In this document: one piece after another, positions 8,610 to 16,009 of the stretch | Position numbering within the stretch: the first letter of the stretch is position 1 | Layout: each line of letters begins with the position of its first letter | Origin: Bacteroidetes bacterium ADurb.Bin302 | GTDB taxonomy: Bacteria; Bacteroidota; Bacteroidia; Bacteroidales; Paludibacteraceae | Reading direction: 5' to 3' | Assembly (NCBI GenBank): GCA_002069025.1 | Contig: MWBK01000052.1 | Coordinates: 1 to 25,112, forward strand | Length of the DNA stretch: 25,112 bases | Program-made: the position numbers and the translations under genes | The notes under the pieces: generated by a model | What the model was told of the DNA's origin: nothing | The model's input: only the letters and a program-made list of their open reading frames with translations | Database searches by the model: none

Positions 8610-9488
8610 ATGAAAAAGTTTTTACTTTCTGCAGCTATGTTAATCGCTGCAATCGGAATGTCTGCAACATCATATTACGTTGCAGGTAATGGTGGTGCTG
8701 ATGGTACAGGAAAATGGTGTAATGGTATTAATTGGGATCCGGGTGCTTCTGCTAATGCAATTGTTGGTGGTCAAATTGTTTTTACTGATGTTCCTGCAGG
8801 TACATGGGAATTTAAAGTAACCGATGGAACATGGAATAATGCTTTTGGTTATGATGCAGTTGATCTTGACGCCAGCTCAAAACCACTAAGTAACTCAGGT
8901 GGTAATGTTCAATTTACACTTACCAGTACTCAAGACATCACTGTTCAATTTGATGGTGCAAACATCATTGTTCTAGGTAATTTCAGTTCAGGTGATTTTG
9001 ATCCTATAAAAGATTATAGCATAATGGTTAGAGTTTATTCAACACCGGGAGTTGATGTGCCTATGACCTTTGTTGGTAATGGCGTTTATAAAGCTAATTC
9101 TGTTAATTTAGATGCAGCATTTAAAATAGCTGATGCAAATTATTCTCCTGTTAACTATGGTGGTGACGGTTCATTCGTTGATCCGGCTGAAGCTTATACA
9201 TTACTTAAGGGATCTATGAGTAACTTATCATTAGAAGCTCCTGGTCTTTATGATGTAACCGTAACAATTTTAGCAGATTGGTCTGCTGAATTGTCTTTAG
9301 CTCCTGCAACAGCTGTAGAAAATGTAAATGCTGCTGCTGTATCTTCTGCAAACGGAACAATATTTGCTGATGGGGAAATGCAAATTTTTGATTTGACAGG
9401 CAAAAACGTAACATCACAAAATGGACAATTAAAAGGTAATTATATTGTTGTTGTTAACGGACAATCAAGTAAAGTTAATGTACAATAA
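8610..9488 (+). CDS. Secreted pullulanase-type CBM protein with T9SS-like C-terminal sorting domain
   Basis: The 292-residue precursor has a signal peptide (MKKFLLSAAMLIAAIGMSA). The first module (about 20-125) starts SYYVAGNGGADGTGKW and resembles the small beta-sandwich domains found in Bacteroidota SusE/F and pullulanases. A second beta module follows (about 130-235). The last 50 or so residues (MQIFDLTGKNVTSQNGQLKGNYIVVVNGQSSKVNVQ-like, given here only as a pattern) match the type IX secretion C-terminal domain: a hydrophobic strand, a G-K turn, then GxYIVxVxxxxxKVxV. This predicts export by the Por system and surface attachment. It lies 41 bases after the previous gene without its own -7 box, so cotranscription is likely. 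A perfect palindrome overlaps its stop codon. Confidence 0.75.
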   Translation: MKKFLLSAAMLIAAIGMSATSYYVAGNGGADGTGKWCNGINWDPGASANAIVGGQIVFTDVPAGTWEFKVTDGTWNNAFGYDAVDLDASSKPLSNSGGNVQFTLTSTQDITVQFDGANIIVLGNFSSGDFDPIKDYSIMVRVYSTPGVDVPMTFVGNGVYKANSVNLDAAFKIADANYSPVNYGGDGSFVDPAEAYTLLKGSMSNLSLEAPGLYDVTVTILADWSAELSLAPATAVENVNAAAVSSANGTIFADGEMQIFDLTGKNVTSQNGQLKGNYIVVVNGQSSKVNVQ

Positions 9489-9505
9489 TATATTATTGTA
9501 CATTA
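9476..9505. repeat. Perfect 30-bp palindrome across a stop codon
   Basis: The half-site TAATGTACAATAATA (9476-9490) is followed directly by its exact reverse complement. The palindrome covers the last codons and stop (9486-9488) of the T9SS-type gene and lies just before its terminator. It could be a protein-binding dyad or an RNA cruciform-like hairpin with almost no loop. Confidence 0.9.
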
Positions 9506-9512
9506 CAAGTTT

Positions 9513-9547
9513 AAAACGCTTCGGATTTTATAATCCGAAGCGTTTTT
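9513..9547 (+). terminator. Terminator of the carbohydrate-binding pair
   Basis: AAAACGCTTCGGATT pairs perfectly with AATCCGAAGCGTTTT around a 4-nt loop, ending in T5. Confidence 0.9.
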
Positions 9548-9572
9548 GTTTTGTGTAATTTATATATCTTTG
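9545..9572 (+). promoter_or_regulatory. Promoter of the kinase/peptidase pair, nested in the terminator
   Basis: TATCTTTG (9565-9572) is an exact -7 box. The TTTG at 9545-9548 is the end of the terminator T-run and lies 16 nt upstream, slightly short of the usual spacing. Confidence 0.65.
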
Positions 9573-9577
9573 CCGAC

Positions 9578-10435
9578 ATGAATTTATATTATAAAGTCGC
9601 TGAACATATCTTTACTATAAGAACAGCTAATCCGGTTATGTTAGCTGCCGGAATGGAAAATCTTAAACCATTCGAATCAAAAAAATCTGATAATATAGTA
9701 TTTACCTTAGTTCTGGATGCATTTATCGAAGAACAAGGTATAGAAGTTCATAGTTACAACACCGATGTGTTATCATACAGATTGAAAAAAAATGATAAAG
9801 GATATTGTATATTATTTAATAATATGCATTATCAAAAAAAATGTATGATGGTGTCAAATGCCGATTTTACAGAGATTAAAACAAATATGTCGTCTGATGA
9901 CATAGATAATATGGCTTTGAATAATATACTCATGTTCGCATTTTCTTTTTCAACCATCAAAACAGCGACATTAATGATACACTCTTCTGTTGCTGTTCTT
10001 GATAATAAAGCCTATGCTTTTTTGGGTAAAAGTGGAACAGGTAAAAGTACACATGTAGGATTATGGCTTAAGCATATTCAAGGAGCTACTTTATTAAATG
10101 ATGACAATCCGATTATACGAATTCAGGATAATAAAGTATATATTTACGGATCTCCATGGAGTGGGAAAGGAGCTGTCTATTTGCAAGAAAAATATCTTTT
10201 AAATGGTATAATGCGACTTAAACAGGCAGCATATAATAAAATAGAACCAATATCAGGAACAAAAGCTTTTGCTGCATTGTTGCCTTCTTGTTCAAAGATT
10301 CAATGGGAGCATGATTTATTTAATTCATTGTGCTCATCAATAAATATAATCATAAAAAACGTCCCAATATATTGTTTGGAGTGTTTGCCTGATGAGGCTG
10401 CTGCCCGTTTGTCATATCAAACCTTAGTTAAATAA
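9578..10435 (+). CDS. HPr kinase/phosphorylase-like P-loop protein
   Basis: The 285-residue protein has an HprK C-terminal catalytic fold. A histidine at about 135 (MIHSSVAVL) is followed by the P-loop GKSGTGKST (150-158). The LLNDDNPII motif at about 172-180 corresponds to the HprK metal-binding aspartates, and YGSPWSGK follows. The N-terminal 120 residues do not match HprK receiver domains. Proteins of this type are found in RiPP clusters, where lasso-peptide-associated members phosphorylate peptides; a role in sugar regulation is not supported, since no HPr or PTS gene is seen. The ATG at 9578 is preferred because the in-frame TTG at 9551 lies between promoter elements. The stop codon directly abuts the next ATG. 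The substrate is unknown. Confidence 0.72.
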   Translation: MNLYYKVAEHIFTIRTANPVMLAAGMENLKPFESKKSDNIVFTLVLDAFIEEQGIEVHSYNTDVLSYRLKKNDKGYCILFNNMHYQKKCMMVSNADFTEIKTNMSSDDIDNMALNNILMFAFSFSTIKTATLMIHSSVAVLDNKAYAFLGKSGTGKSTHVGLWLKHIQGATLLNDDNPIIRIQDNKVYIYGSPWSGKGAVYLQEKYLLNGIMRLKQAAYNKIEPISGTKAFAALLPSCSKIQWEHDLFNSLCSSINIIIKNVPIYCLECLPDEAAARLSYQTLVK

Positions 10436-10918
10436 ATGGAAATTCAAACCAAACAAATATCAAACGAAAAACTTTTTTCTTGTGTAAAACAAGCAATATC
10501 AGAAGGGAAATGTGCTCGAATCAATGTCAAAGGGATAAGTATGACTCCATTTTTAATAGATGGACGAGATGAGGTGTTCTTAGATGCTGTAAATCCCAAT
10601 GAAATATGTGTTGGAATGATACTATTTGTTGAAATTAATAATACATACATTCTTCATAGAGTAGTTTATGTGTCAGATAATTATGTTATACTCAGGGGAG
10701 ATGGAAATGTTTCACAGTCCGAAAAAGTTTCTTTTGAACAAATAGTAGCTAAGGTATCTGCAGTAATACGTAATGGTAAACGAATTAATTACAGATCATA
10801 TCATTGGCAATTATATGCTTTATTTTGGCCAAAATCACATAGAATGCGTATTCTATTCTTGAAAATATTCAGAAAACTAAGTAAAATTAAGCGCATTTTT
10901 TCAGGTACTATTGCATGA
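10436..10918 (+). CDS. S24/S26 (SipW-type) signal-peptidase-like protein
   Basis: The 160 residues carry the S26 core: KGISMTPFL with nucleophile Ser about 35, GRDEVFLD, YILHRVVYV with His about 74, and VILRGDGN at about 85-91. The Ser/His arrangement with a RGDGN box is that of the SipW/ER-type branch, not the Ser/Lys LepB branch. There is no N-terminal membrane anchor. The C-terminal 45 residues are basic and aromatic-rich and might lie on a membrane. The ATG follows the kinase-like gene's TAA with no spacing, so the two are translationally coupled and probably act together. Peptidase activity is inferred from motifs. A downstream precursor peptide was looked for and not found. Confidence 0.7.
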   Translation: MEIQTKQISNEKLFSCVKQAISEGKCARINVKGISMTPFLIDGRDEVFLDAVNPNEICVGMILFVEINNTYILHRVVYVSDNYVILRGDGNVSQSEKVSFEQIVAKVSAVIRNGKRINYRSYHWQLYALFWPKSHRMRILFLKIFRKLSKIKRIFSGTIA

Positions 10919-10935
10919 GTTGAAATGATATTTCT

Positions 10936-10943
10936 TATCTTTG
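10936..10943 (+). promoter_or_regulatory. Sugar transporter operon promoter, -7 box
   Basis: TATCTTTG matches TANNTTTG. ATTG at 10910-10913 is a weak -33 candidate at 22 nt. The box predicts a leader of about 80 nt. Confidence 0.6.
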
Positions 10944-10982
10944 CGATTGCGTTGCCGTTTCGTTATATCCTTAAAAACTTGT

Positions 10983-11033
10983 ATGGAAAACCATTACAAG
11001 CTATTATTATTTTTTAAAACAAAGTTTATATGA
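10983..11033 (+). CDS. Possible upstream ORF of the sugar transporter (16 residues)
   Basis: ATG at 10983 opens MENHYKLLLFFKTKFI and ends at TGA 11031-11033, overlapping the transporter ATG (11030-11032) as ATGA. It lies wholly within the predicted leader. The overlap would allow translational coupling. It may be chance; no family is recognised. Confidence 0.3.
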   Translation: MENHYKLLLFFKTKFI

Positions 11034-12292
11034 AATCGGAAAGTAAAAGTTATGCATTGCCTATAGCAATGATGTTCGCGCTGTTTTTTATGATAGCGTT
11101 TGTTACTAATTTTGCCGGATCCATGGGTGTTATTGTGCAAAATCAGTTTGGCGCATCTAACGCCATGTCTCAATTAGGTACCCTCGCCAATTTTATTGCG
11201 TATGCTTGTATGGGTATACCTGCAGGTTTGATCTTAAAACGCAAAGGTTATAAATTTACTTCATTGCTTGCCATAACAGTTGGTTTTATTGGAGTAGGTA
11301 TACAATTTTTATCAGGATATGCTCAATCATTCCCTATATATGTAATAGGTGCTTTTGTATCCGGATTTTCTATGTGTATGCTTAATATTGTAGTTAATCC
11401 GATGTTAAACACACTTGGTGGTGGTGGTAATCGTGGTAACCAATTAGTGCAATTTGGTAATTCTGCCAATTCAATAGGTGGTACAATTGCTCCTATTTTA
11501 TTAGGATATTTGATTGGTGGTTCAACTGCTAATGCCCAAGTAAGTGATGCAAATCCTGCTATGCTTATAGCGATGTCATTATTTGTATTGGCATTTGTAA
11601 TATTTGTATTTACAAATATACCGGAGCCACACATGGAATCTGCAAAAGAGAGACAAGATCGTTTAGATGGAACAAAAACGAAAGATCCACATAGTCCATT
11701 GTCTTTCCGTCATTTTGTATTGGGCGCAATTGCTATTTTCTTCTACGTCGGTATTGAGGTAGGAATACCTAACACAGCAAACTTATACATGTCAAAAATG
11801 AGTGGTGTAGGTCCTACAATAGCAGGGTTCGCTGTAGGAGCATACTGGTTTTTGATGCTGATTGGACGTTTAATTGGTGGATCTGTAGGTGGTGTTGTGT
11901 CTAGTAAAACAATGATGACCACAGTTTCTCTATTGGCTATGGTATTTGTTTTGTGTATTATTTTTGTACCTGAAACATTAGTAACTGTATTCGGCTATTC
12001 ATTACCTTTAAATATGTGTTTTATGGTATTGTGTGGTTTATGCACATCAGTTATGTGGGGTGCAATCTTTAACTTGTCTACAGAAGGCTTAGGCAAATAT
12101 ACTCCATTGGCATCCGGTATTTATATGACCTTAGTATGTGGTGGTGGAATCATGCCTTTTATACAAAATCTTATAGCAGATAGTGTTGGAACTACATCAA
12201 GTTATTGGTTTGTATTCGCAGCATTAATATATATGCTGTTTTTCGCTTTGATAGGCTCTAAAAATGTAAATAAAAATATTCCAGTAGAATAA
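11030..12292 (+). CDS. FucP-family (FHS) major facilitator sugar:H+ symporter
   Basis: The 420-residue integral membrane protein has about 12 hydrophobic segments. The FHS features are clear: the first helix FFMIAFVTNFAGSMGVIVQNQFGAS, the PAGLILKRKGYK loop, and VVNPMLNTLGGGGNRGNQLVQFGNSANSIGG in the middle of the N-terminal half, with a cytoplasmic loop around residues 200-225 (hydrophilic, KERQDRLDGTK). The next gene, 16 bases downstream, is a ROK sugar kinase, so the imported sugar is probably a hexose such as glucose that is phosphorylated inside. This pairing is common in Bacteroidales. Substrate preference (glucose, galactose or another hexose) cannot be decided from sequence. Confidence 0.88.
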   Translation: MKSESKSYALPIAMMFALFFMIAFVTNFAGSMGVIVQNQFGASNAMSQLGTLANFIAYACMGIPAGLILKRKGYKFTSLLAITVGFIGVGIQFLSGYAQSFPIYVIGAFVSGFSMCMLNIVVNPMLNTLGGGGNRGNQLVQFGNSANSIGGTIAPILLGYLIGGSTANAQVSDANPAMLIAMSLFVLAFVIFVFTNIPEPHMESAKERQDRLDGTKTKDPHSPLSFRHFVLGAIAIFFYVGIEVGIPNTANLYMSKMSGVGPTIAGFAVGAYWFLMLIGRLIGGSVGGVVSSKTMMTTVSLLAMVFVLCIIFVPETLVTVFGYSLPLNMCFMVLCGLCTSVMWGAIFNLSTEGLGKYTPLASGIYMTLVCGGGIMPFIQNLIADSVGTTSSYWFVFAALIYMLFFALIGSKNVNKNIPVE

Positions 12293-12308
12293 TAATAATA
12301 AATAAAAA

Positions 12309-13286
12309 ATGAGTATTATGGAAAAACCTTATGTAGTCGGCATCGATATAGGTGGTCAGACAGCAAAAATCGGATTAGTTGACGCTCGTGGTAATGTGTT
12401 AGTACAAACTGCAATTAGAAGTGATGATACTGACGATTACAAAAAATTTATTAGCGATTTGTGTGATGCTATTGTTAAGTTGGTCAGTAAAGAATACAAA
12501 ATGGACCAAGTTCGTGGTATCGGTATTGGTGCACCCAATGGCAATTTTTACAAAGGCACAATTGAAAATGCTGTAAATTTAAAATTCGGTGGTATAAAAG
12601 TAATACCATTTGCAGAAGTAATGTCAAAGAAGATCGGTTTGCCGGTACGTCTTACTAACGATGCCAATGCGGCAGCTGTAGGTGAAATGACCTATGGAGC
12701 AGCTCGTGGTATGAATAATTTCATTATGATAACTTTGGGTACAGGTGTAGGTAGTGGTATCGTTGTTGGCGGTTCAGTGCTTTATGGTCATGACGGTTTT
12801 GCCGGTGAACTTGGACACGTAACAATGGTTCGTAAAAACGGACGTTTGTGCGGTTGCGGTAAAACAGGATGTTTGGAGGCTTATGCATCGGCAACAGGTG
12901 TTTCTCGTTCTGCAAGAGAACAATTAGAAGCAACCGATCGCAAAAGTTTACTTCGCAATATTCCTGCTGAAAATATTACATCAAAAGATGTTTTTGAAGC
13001 AGCCATGCAAGGCGATGAATTAGCCAAGGATATTTTTGATTTTACCGGTAATATGTTAGGTGAGGCATTAGCTGATTTTATTGCATTTAGTGCACCTGAA
13101 GCAATAATATTATTCGGTGGTTTAACAAAATCAGGCGATTTAATTATGAAACCTGTTGTTGAAAGCATGAATGCTAATGTTATGCCTTTGTGGAAAAACA
13201 AAATAAAAGTGTTGTTCTCTCAATTAAAAGAATCTGACGCTGCTATTTTAGGTGCAAGTGCTTTGGCATGGGAAATTAAAGATTAA
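12309..13286 (+). CDS. ROK family sugar kinase, probable glucokinase
   Basis: This cytoplasmic kinase of 325 residues has the ROK ATP-binding motif GIDIGGQTAK at 11-20, the catalytic LTNDAN with Asp at about 118, and the phosphate motif GTGVGSGIV. The ROK zinc site is made by the ELGH histidine (about 170) and the cysteines of CGCGKTGC (181, 183, 188). There is no N-terminal helix-turn-helix, so it is an enzyme rather than a ROK repressor. With the transporter upstream it would convert imported hexose to hexose-6-phosphate. ATGs at 12309 and 12318 are both possible; the first gives four extra residues. A terminator follows 20 bases after the stop. Confidence 0.9.
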   Translation: MSIMEKPYVVGIDIGGQTAKIGLVDARGNVLVQTAIRSDDTDDYKKFISDLCDAIVKLVSKEYKMDQVRGIGIGAPNGNFYKGTIENAVNLKFGGIKVIPFAEVMSKKIGLPVRLTNDANAAAVGEMTYGAARGMNNFIMITLGTGVGSGIVVGGSVLYGHDGFAGELGHVTMVRKNGRLCGCGKTGCLEAYASATGVSRSAREQLEATDRKSLLRNIPAENITSKDVFEAAMQGDELAKDIFDFTGNMLGEALADFIAFSAPEAIILFGGLTKSGDLIMKPVVESMNANVMPLWKNKIKVLFSQLKESDAAILGASALAWEIKD

Positions 13287-13306
13287 GAATTTAAATAACA
13301 TACTTT

Positions 13307-13340
13307 AATAGCCGCAATAATATTAATTGCGGCTATTTTC
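13307..13340 (+). terminator. Terminator of the sugar transporter/kinase operon
   Basis: AATAGCCGCAAT pairs with ATTGCGGCTATT (12 bp) around a 7-nt loop and is followed by a short T-run. Confidence 0.85.
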
Positions 13341-13372
13341 TTTGAGTAATCTATCAAAATAAAGTACATTTG
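13341..13372 (+). promoter_or_regulatory. Glucosaminidase/rhomboid promoter
   Basis: TTTG (13341-13344), a 20-nt spacer and TACATTTG (13365-13372) match the -33/-7 consensus. It begins immediately after the preceding terminator. Confidence 0.75.
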
Positions 13373-13392
13373 TGTTTTTTAAAAGTATTATA

Positions 13393-14256
13393 ATGAAATC
13401 TAATATTTTAGTAATAGCTGCATTGTTGTGTGTTTCATCTGTTAGCGCTTCATCATACGAAGAATATATTGATAGATATAAAACCATAGCAATACGTGAG
13501 ATGAATGATTATGGAATACCAGCAAGTATTACATTAGCTCAAGGTATTTTAGAATCCGCAAATGGGACAAGCAGATTAGCTGTAGAAGGCAATAATCATT
13601 TCGGTATAAAATGTCATAATGATTGGAAAGGGGAGACTTTGACTCACGATGACGATGCAATGCAAGAATGTTTTCGTAAGTATGACAATCCGGAGGCCTC
13701 TTTTATTGACCATTCTCAGTTTTTAAAAACACGTGCACGCTATTCATTCTTGTTTGAATTAGATAAAACTGATTATCAAGCATGGGCCAAGGGATTAAAG
13801 CAAGCAGGATATGCAACCGATCCTAATTACACTAAACTTTTAACCGATTTGATCGAAAGGTTTAATCTTCATCAGTATGATCTATTACCTCCAATTGCTG
13901 AAACTACACCTAAATTAGCACCACAGACAGATCCTGTTTCTGGTGTCAAATATGTGCGTGCTCAAAAAGATGAAACATATTACACTATAGGCAAAAAATA
14001 TAGAATACCATTTGGTTTGATTTATGTTTACAATGATGTAGATAAAGATAGTCGTCAGCCTAAAGAAGGTGATATAGTATATATCCGTGCAAAAAAATCA
14101 AAATGTCAAAAATGTGATAATCACGTAGTTGCTGAAGGAGAATCAATGTATGATATTTCTCAACATTACGGCATTAAAATACATAAATTGTACGATCTTA
14201 ATAATATGCCATATTCTGCAAAACCAAAGGTAGGACAAATACTTAAGTTACATTGA
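13393..14256 (+). CDS. Secreted glucosaminidase (GH73) with two LysM domains
   Basis: The 287-residue precursor has a signal peptide (MKSNILVIAALLCVSSVSA). The GH73 catalytic domain (about 22-165) carries the acid glutamate near residue 54 in LAQGILESANG, then NNHFGIKC and a conserved tyrosine-rich end (ARYSFLF). Two LysM peptidoglycan-binding domains follow (about 175-220 and 233-286). It is predicted to cut glycan strands of peptidoglycan in the periplasm during growth or division. The ATG at 13393 is chosen because the upstream in-frame GTG at 13372 is part of the -7 box. The stop shares one base with the rhomboid start (TGATG), indicating coupling. Confidence 0.9.
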   Translation: MKSNILVIAALLCVSSVSASSYEEYIDRYKTIAIREMNDYGIPASITLAQGILESANGTSRLAVEGNNHFGIKCHNDWKGETLTHDDDAMQECFRKYDNPEASFIDHSQFLKTRARYSFLFELDKTDYQAWAKGLKQAGYATDPNYTKLLTDLIERFNLHQYDLLPPIAETTPKLAPQTDPVSGVKYVRAQKDETYYTIGKKYRIPFGLIYVYNDVDKDSRQPKEGDIVYIRAKKSKCQKCDNHVVAEGESMYDISQHYGIKIHKLYDLNNMPYSAKPKVGQILKLH

Positions 14257-14933
14257 TGCCGTTTTTCTCGCAAGATATGGATCAAAATAAGCGTATGTTT
14301 TATCATGCGCTTGTTGTGCCTATATTACTAGTTATTTTGTTATTTTTAGTCTTTGCGCTAGAATATTTTGGTGGTTACGATTTCCATTTTCTAGGTGTGT
14401 ATCCTCGTGAATTAAAAGGGCTGATTGGCATATTAACTATGCCAATTATTCATAGCGATATTAAACATTTATACGCCAATATTATACCCATATTTGTTTT
14501 GACCTTATTCTTGTATATGGCATATAGAAAATATGCATATAAGGTATTGATTTTTGTATGGATAGTTACGGGCATGATACTATGGATAATAGGAAGATCT
14601 TCATGGCACATTGGTATATCAGGTATTATATATGGTTTAGTATGTTATCTTTTTTTTGGAGGCTTAGCCGGCAATAATAGAACGTCAATAGCAATAGCAT
14701 TAATTGTGGCTTTTTTGTATGGCGGTATTGTTTGGTATATGATACCGATAGGAATTGATAATCATATTTCGTGGGAAGGACATTTGTCCGGTGCTGTGTC
14801 AGGAATAATTGCTGCAGTAATATTTAGAACCAAGCCTAAGGGCGATGAAAATGCAGAAAAGCAAGAAGAACAAGATGATGTACAATATGATTGGCGAGAT
14901 TCGGATAAAACAGAATCTGAATTACCTTCATAG
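14256..14933 (+). CDS. Rhomboid family intramembrane serine protease
   Basis: The 225-residue membrane protein has six or so hydrophobic segments. The catalytic serine lies in HIGISGIIYGL (GISG, Ser about 122) and the catalytic histidine in WEGHLSGAVSG (about 176). The HSDIKHLYAN segment at about 66-75 carries the oxyanion-hole histidine and asparagine typical of rhomboids. The hydrophilic C-terminal tail (about 193-225) is acidic (EKQEEQDDVQ). It cuts transmembrane substrates, which are unknown here. The TGATG overlap with the glucosaminidase stop fixes the start and suggests coordinated expression. Confidence 0.9.
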   Translation: MPFFSQDMDQNKRMFYHALVVPILLVILLFLVFALEYFGGYDFHFLGVYPRELKGLIGILTMPIIHSDIKHLYANIIPIFVLTLFLYMAYRKYAYKVLIFVWIVTGMILWIIGRSSWHIGISGIIYGLVCYLFFGGLAGNNRTSIAIALIVAFLYGGIVWYMIPIGIDNHISWEGHLSGAVSGIIAAVIFRTKPKGDENAEKQEEQDDVQYDWRDSDKTESELPS

Positions 14934-14975
14934 TACATATATACGTTCAAATCGCAAAATTTGATTTTTTTTTAC

Positions 14976-14983
14976 TACTTTTG
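14976..14983 (+). promoter_or_regulatory. Wzz-like gene promoter, -7 box
   Basis: TACTTTTG matches TANNTTTG, 20 bases before the ATG. A TTTG at 14960-14963 is too close for a regular -33 element. Confidence 0.55.
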
Positions 14984-15002
14984 CAGCATTAATATAAATA
15001 CA

Positions 15003-15956
15003 ATGGAACAACAAGACTCTACTAATAAAAATAAAGAAGAAATGGATTTGATAGATGTAATCAAAATTGTGTGGCATTGGTTTGTACTATATATATGTAA
15101 ACCATTTGTATATCTATTTAGATTTGGTTTGAATAGATGGTGGCAGCTAATTATTTTCGGAATTTTAGGATTTGCTGCTTCGTACATGTATAGTGAATTC
15201 CGTCCAATATATCAAGGATTTGTAGTATATCAAACTAATACAGGAATTAGTAGTGATTTTATTACTGAAATAGATCAATTATCAAAGTCTTCTTTGGATA
15301 ATATATCTACAAAATTGGAAATTCCTGAAAAATCGATTGTCGAACTCAGGAGTATTGCACCCCATTATGTATATTCGGTGGATTCCTTACTTACTTCCCA
15401 TATAATTGATTATTATGATAAGTATTTAAACAAAAATAAGAAGATTGTAATAAATAATCGTTTTTGTGTTGAAATAAGGATGTACGATAAGAGTTGTTTT
15501 GATGATTGGGAATCTGGTTTTGTAAATTACTTTAATAAAAATAAATTCTTTTCTGATTTAAAGAAAAAGGATATAGCTAATGTAAAAACTAGAATTGGTG
15601 TATTAGAAGAAGAAATAGAAAAATTAGATAGCCTTCGTCAAATAGAGTATTTTGAAAACTCAAGAAAAAATGTTTCTATTACATCAGTAGGAACTATATC
15701 GACGTCACCTGAAACTAAATTGTTACATAACGATATATTGTCTCTTAAATCAGAATTACAATCAAATAAAAATAGATTGATATATGATACAGATGTTTTA
15801 TCTGTTGTAGTCCCAATGCAAGTTAATAAATTACCATACAACACTTGGTTGAAGACATATAAGGTGTTTGTCTTCTTCGGAGTATTTATTGGATTAGTAT
15901 TACTTCTATTGTGGGATAATCGTAAAAAAATATATAACTTTATAGTAATTAAGTAA
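15003..15956 (+). CDS. Wzz-like (chain-length determinant-type) inner membrane protein
   Basis: The 317-residue protein has the Wzz/PCP layout: an N-terminal cytoplasmic stretch with DLIDVIKIVWHW, a membrane helix at about 45-65 (WWQLIIFGILGFAASYMY), a long periplasmic region with a coiled-coil part (about 195-260, VLEEEIEKLDSLRQ and LSLKSELQSNKNRL), and a C-terminal helix at about 285-305 (VFVFFGVFIGLVLLLLW) followed by a basic tail. There is no tyrosine kinase domain. Wzz proteins set the length of surface polysaccharides. Here no polysaccharide genes lie nearby, so the role is inferred. The upstream TTG at 14961 precedes the -7 box and is not used. Confidence 0.7.
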   Translation: MEQQDSTNKNKEEMDLIDVIKIVWHWFVLYICKPFVYLFRFGLNRWWQLIIFGILGFAASYMYSEFRPIYQGFVVYQTNTGISSDFITEIDQLSKSSLDNISTKLEIPEKSIVELRSIAPHYVYSVDSLLTSHIIDYYDKYLNKNKKIVINNRFCVEIRMYDKSCFDDWESGFVNYFNKNKFFSDLKKKDIANVKTRIGVLEEEIEKLDSLRQIEYFENSRKNVSITSVGTISTSPETKLLHNDILSLKSELQSNKNRLIYDTDVLSVVVPMQVNKLPYNTWLKTYKVFVFFGVFIGLVLLLLWDNRKKIYNFIVIK

Positions 15957-15973
15957 GCAAGTTTGCAAGATAC

Positions 15974-16009
15974 AAAAAGAGCCGCATAATTTTTATGCGG
16001 CTCTTTTTG
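15974..16009. terminator. Bidirectional terminator between the Wzz-like gene and tmRNA
   Basis: AAAGAGCCGCATAA and TTATGCGGCTCTTT form a 14-bp perfect stem with a 3-nt loop, and T5 runs occur on both strands. It stops the Wzz-like gene from the left and ssrA from the right. Confidence 0.92.

Noticed and set aside
10436..11029. RiPP precursor peptide beside the kinase/peptidase pair
   Set aside because: The only short ORF nearby (10983-11033) has its own upstream -7 box and overlaps the sugar transporter start, so it fits a leader peptide better than a precursor.
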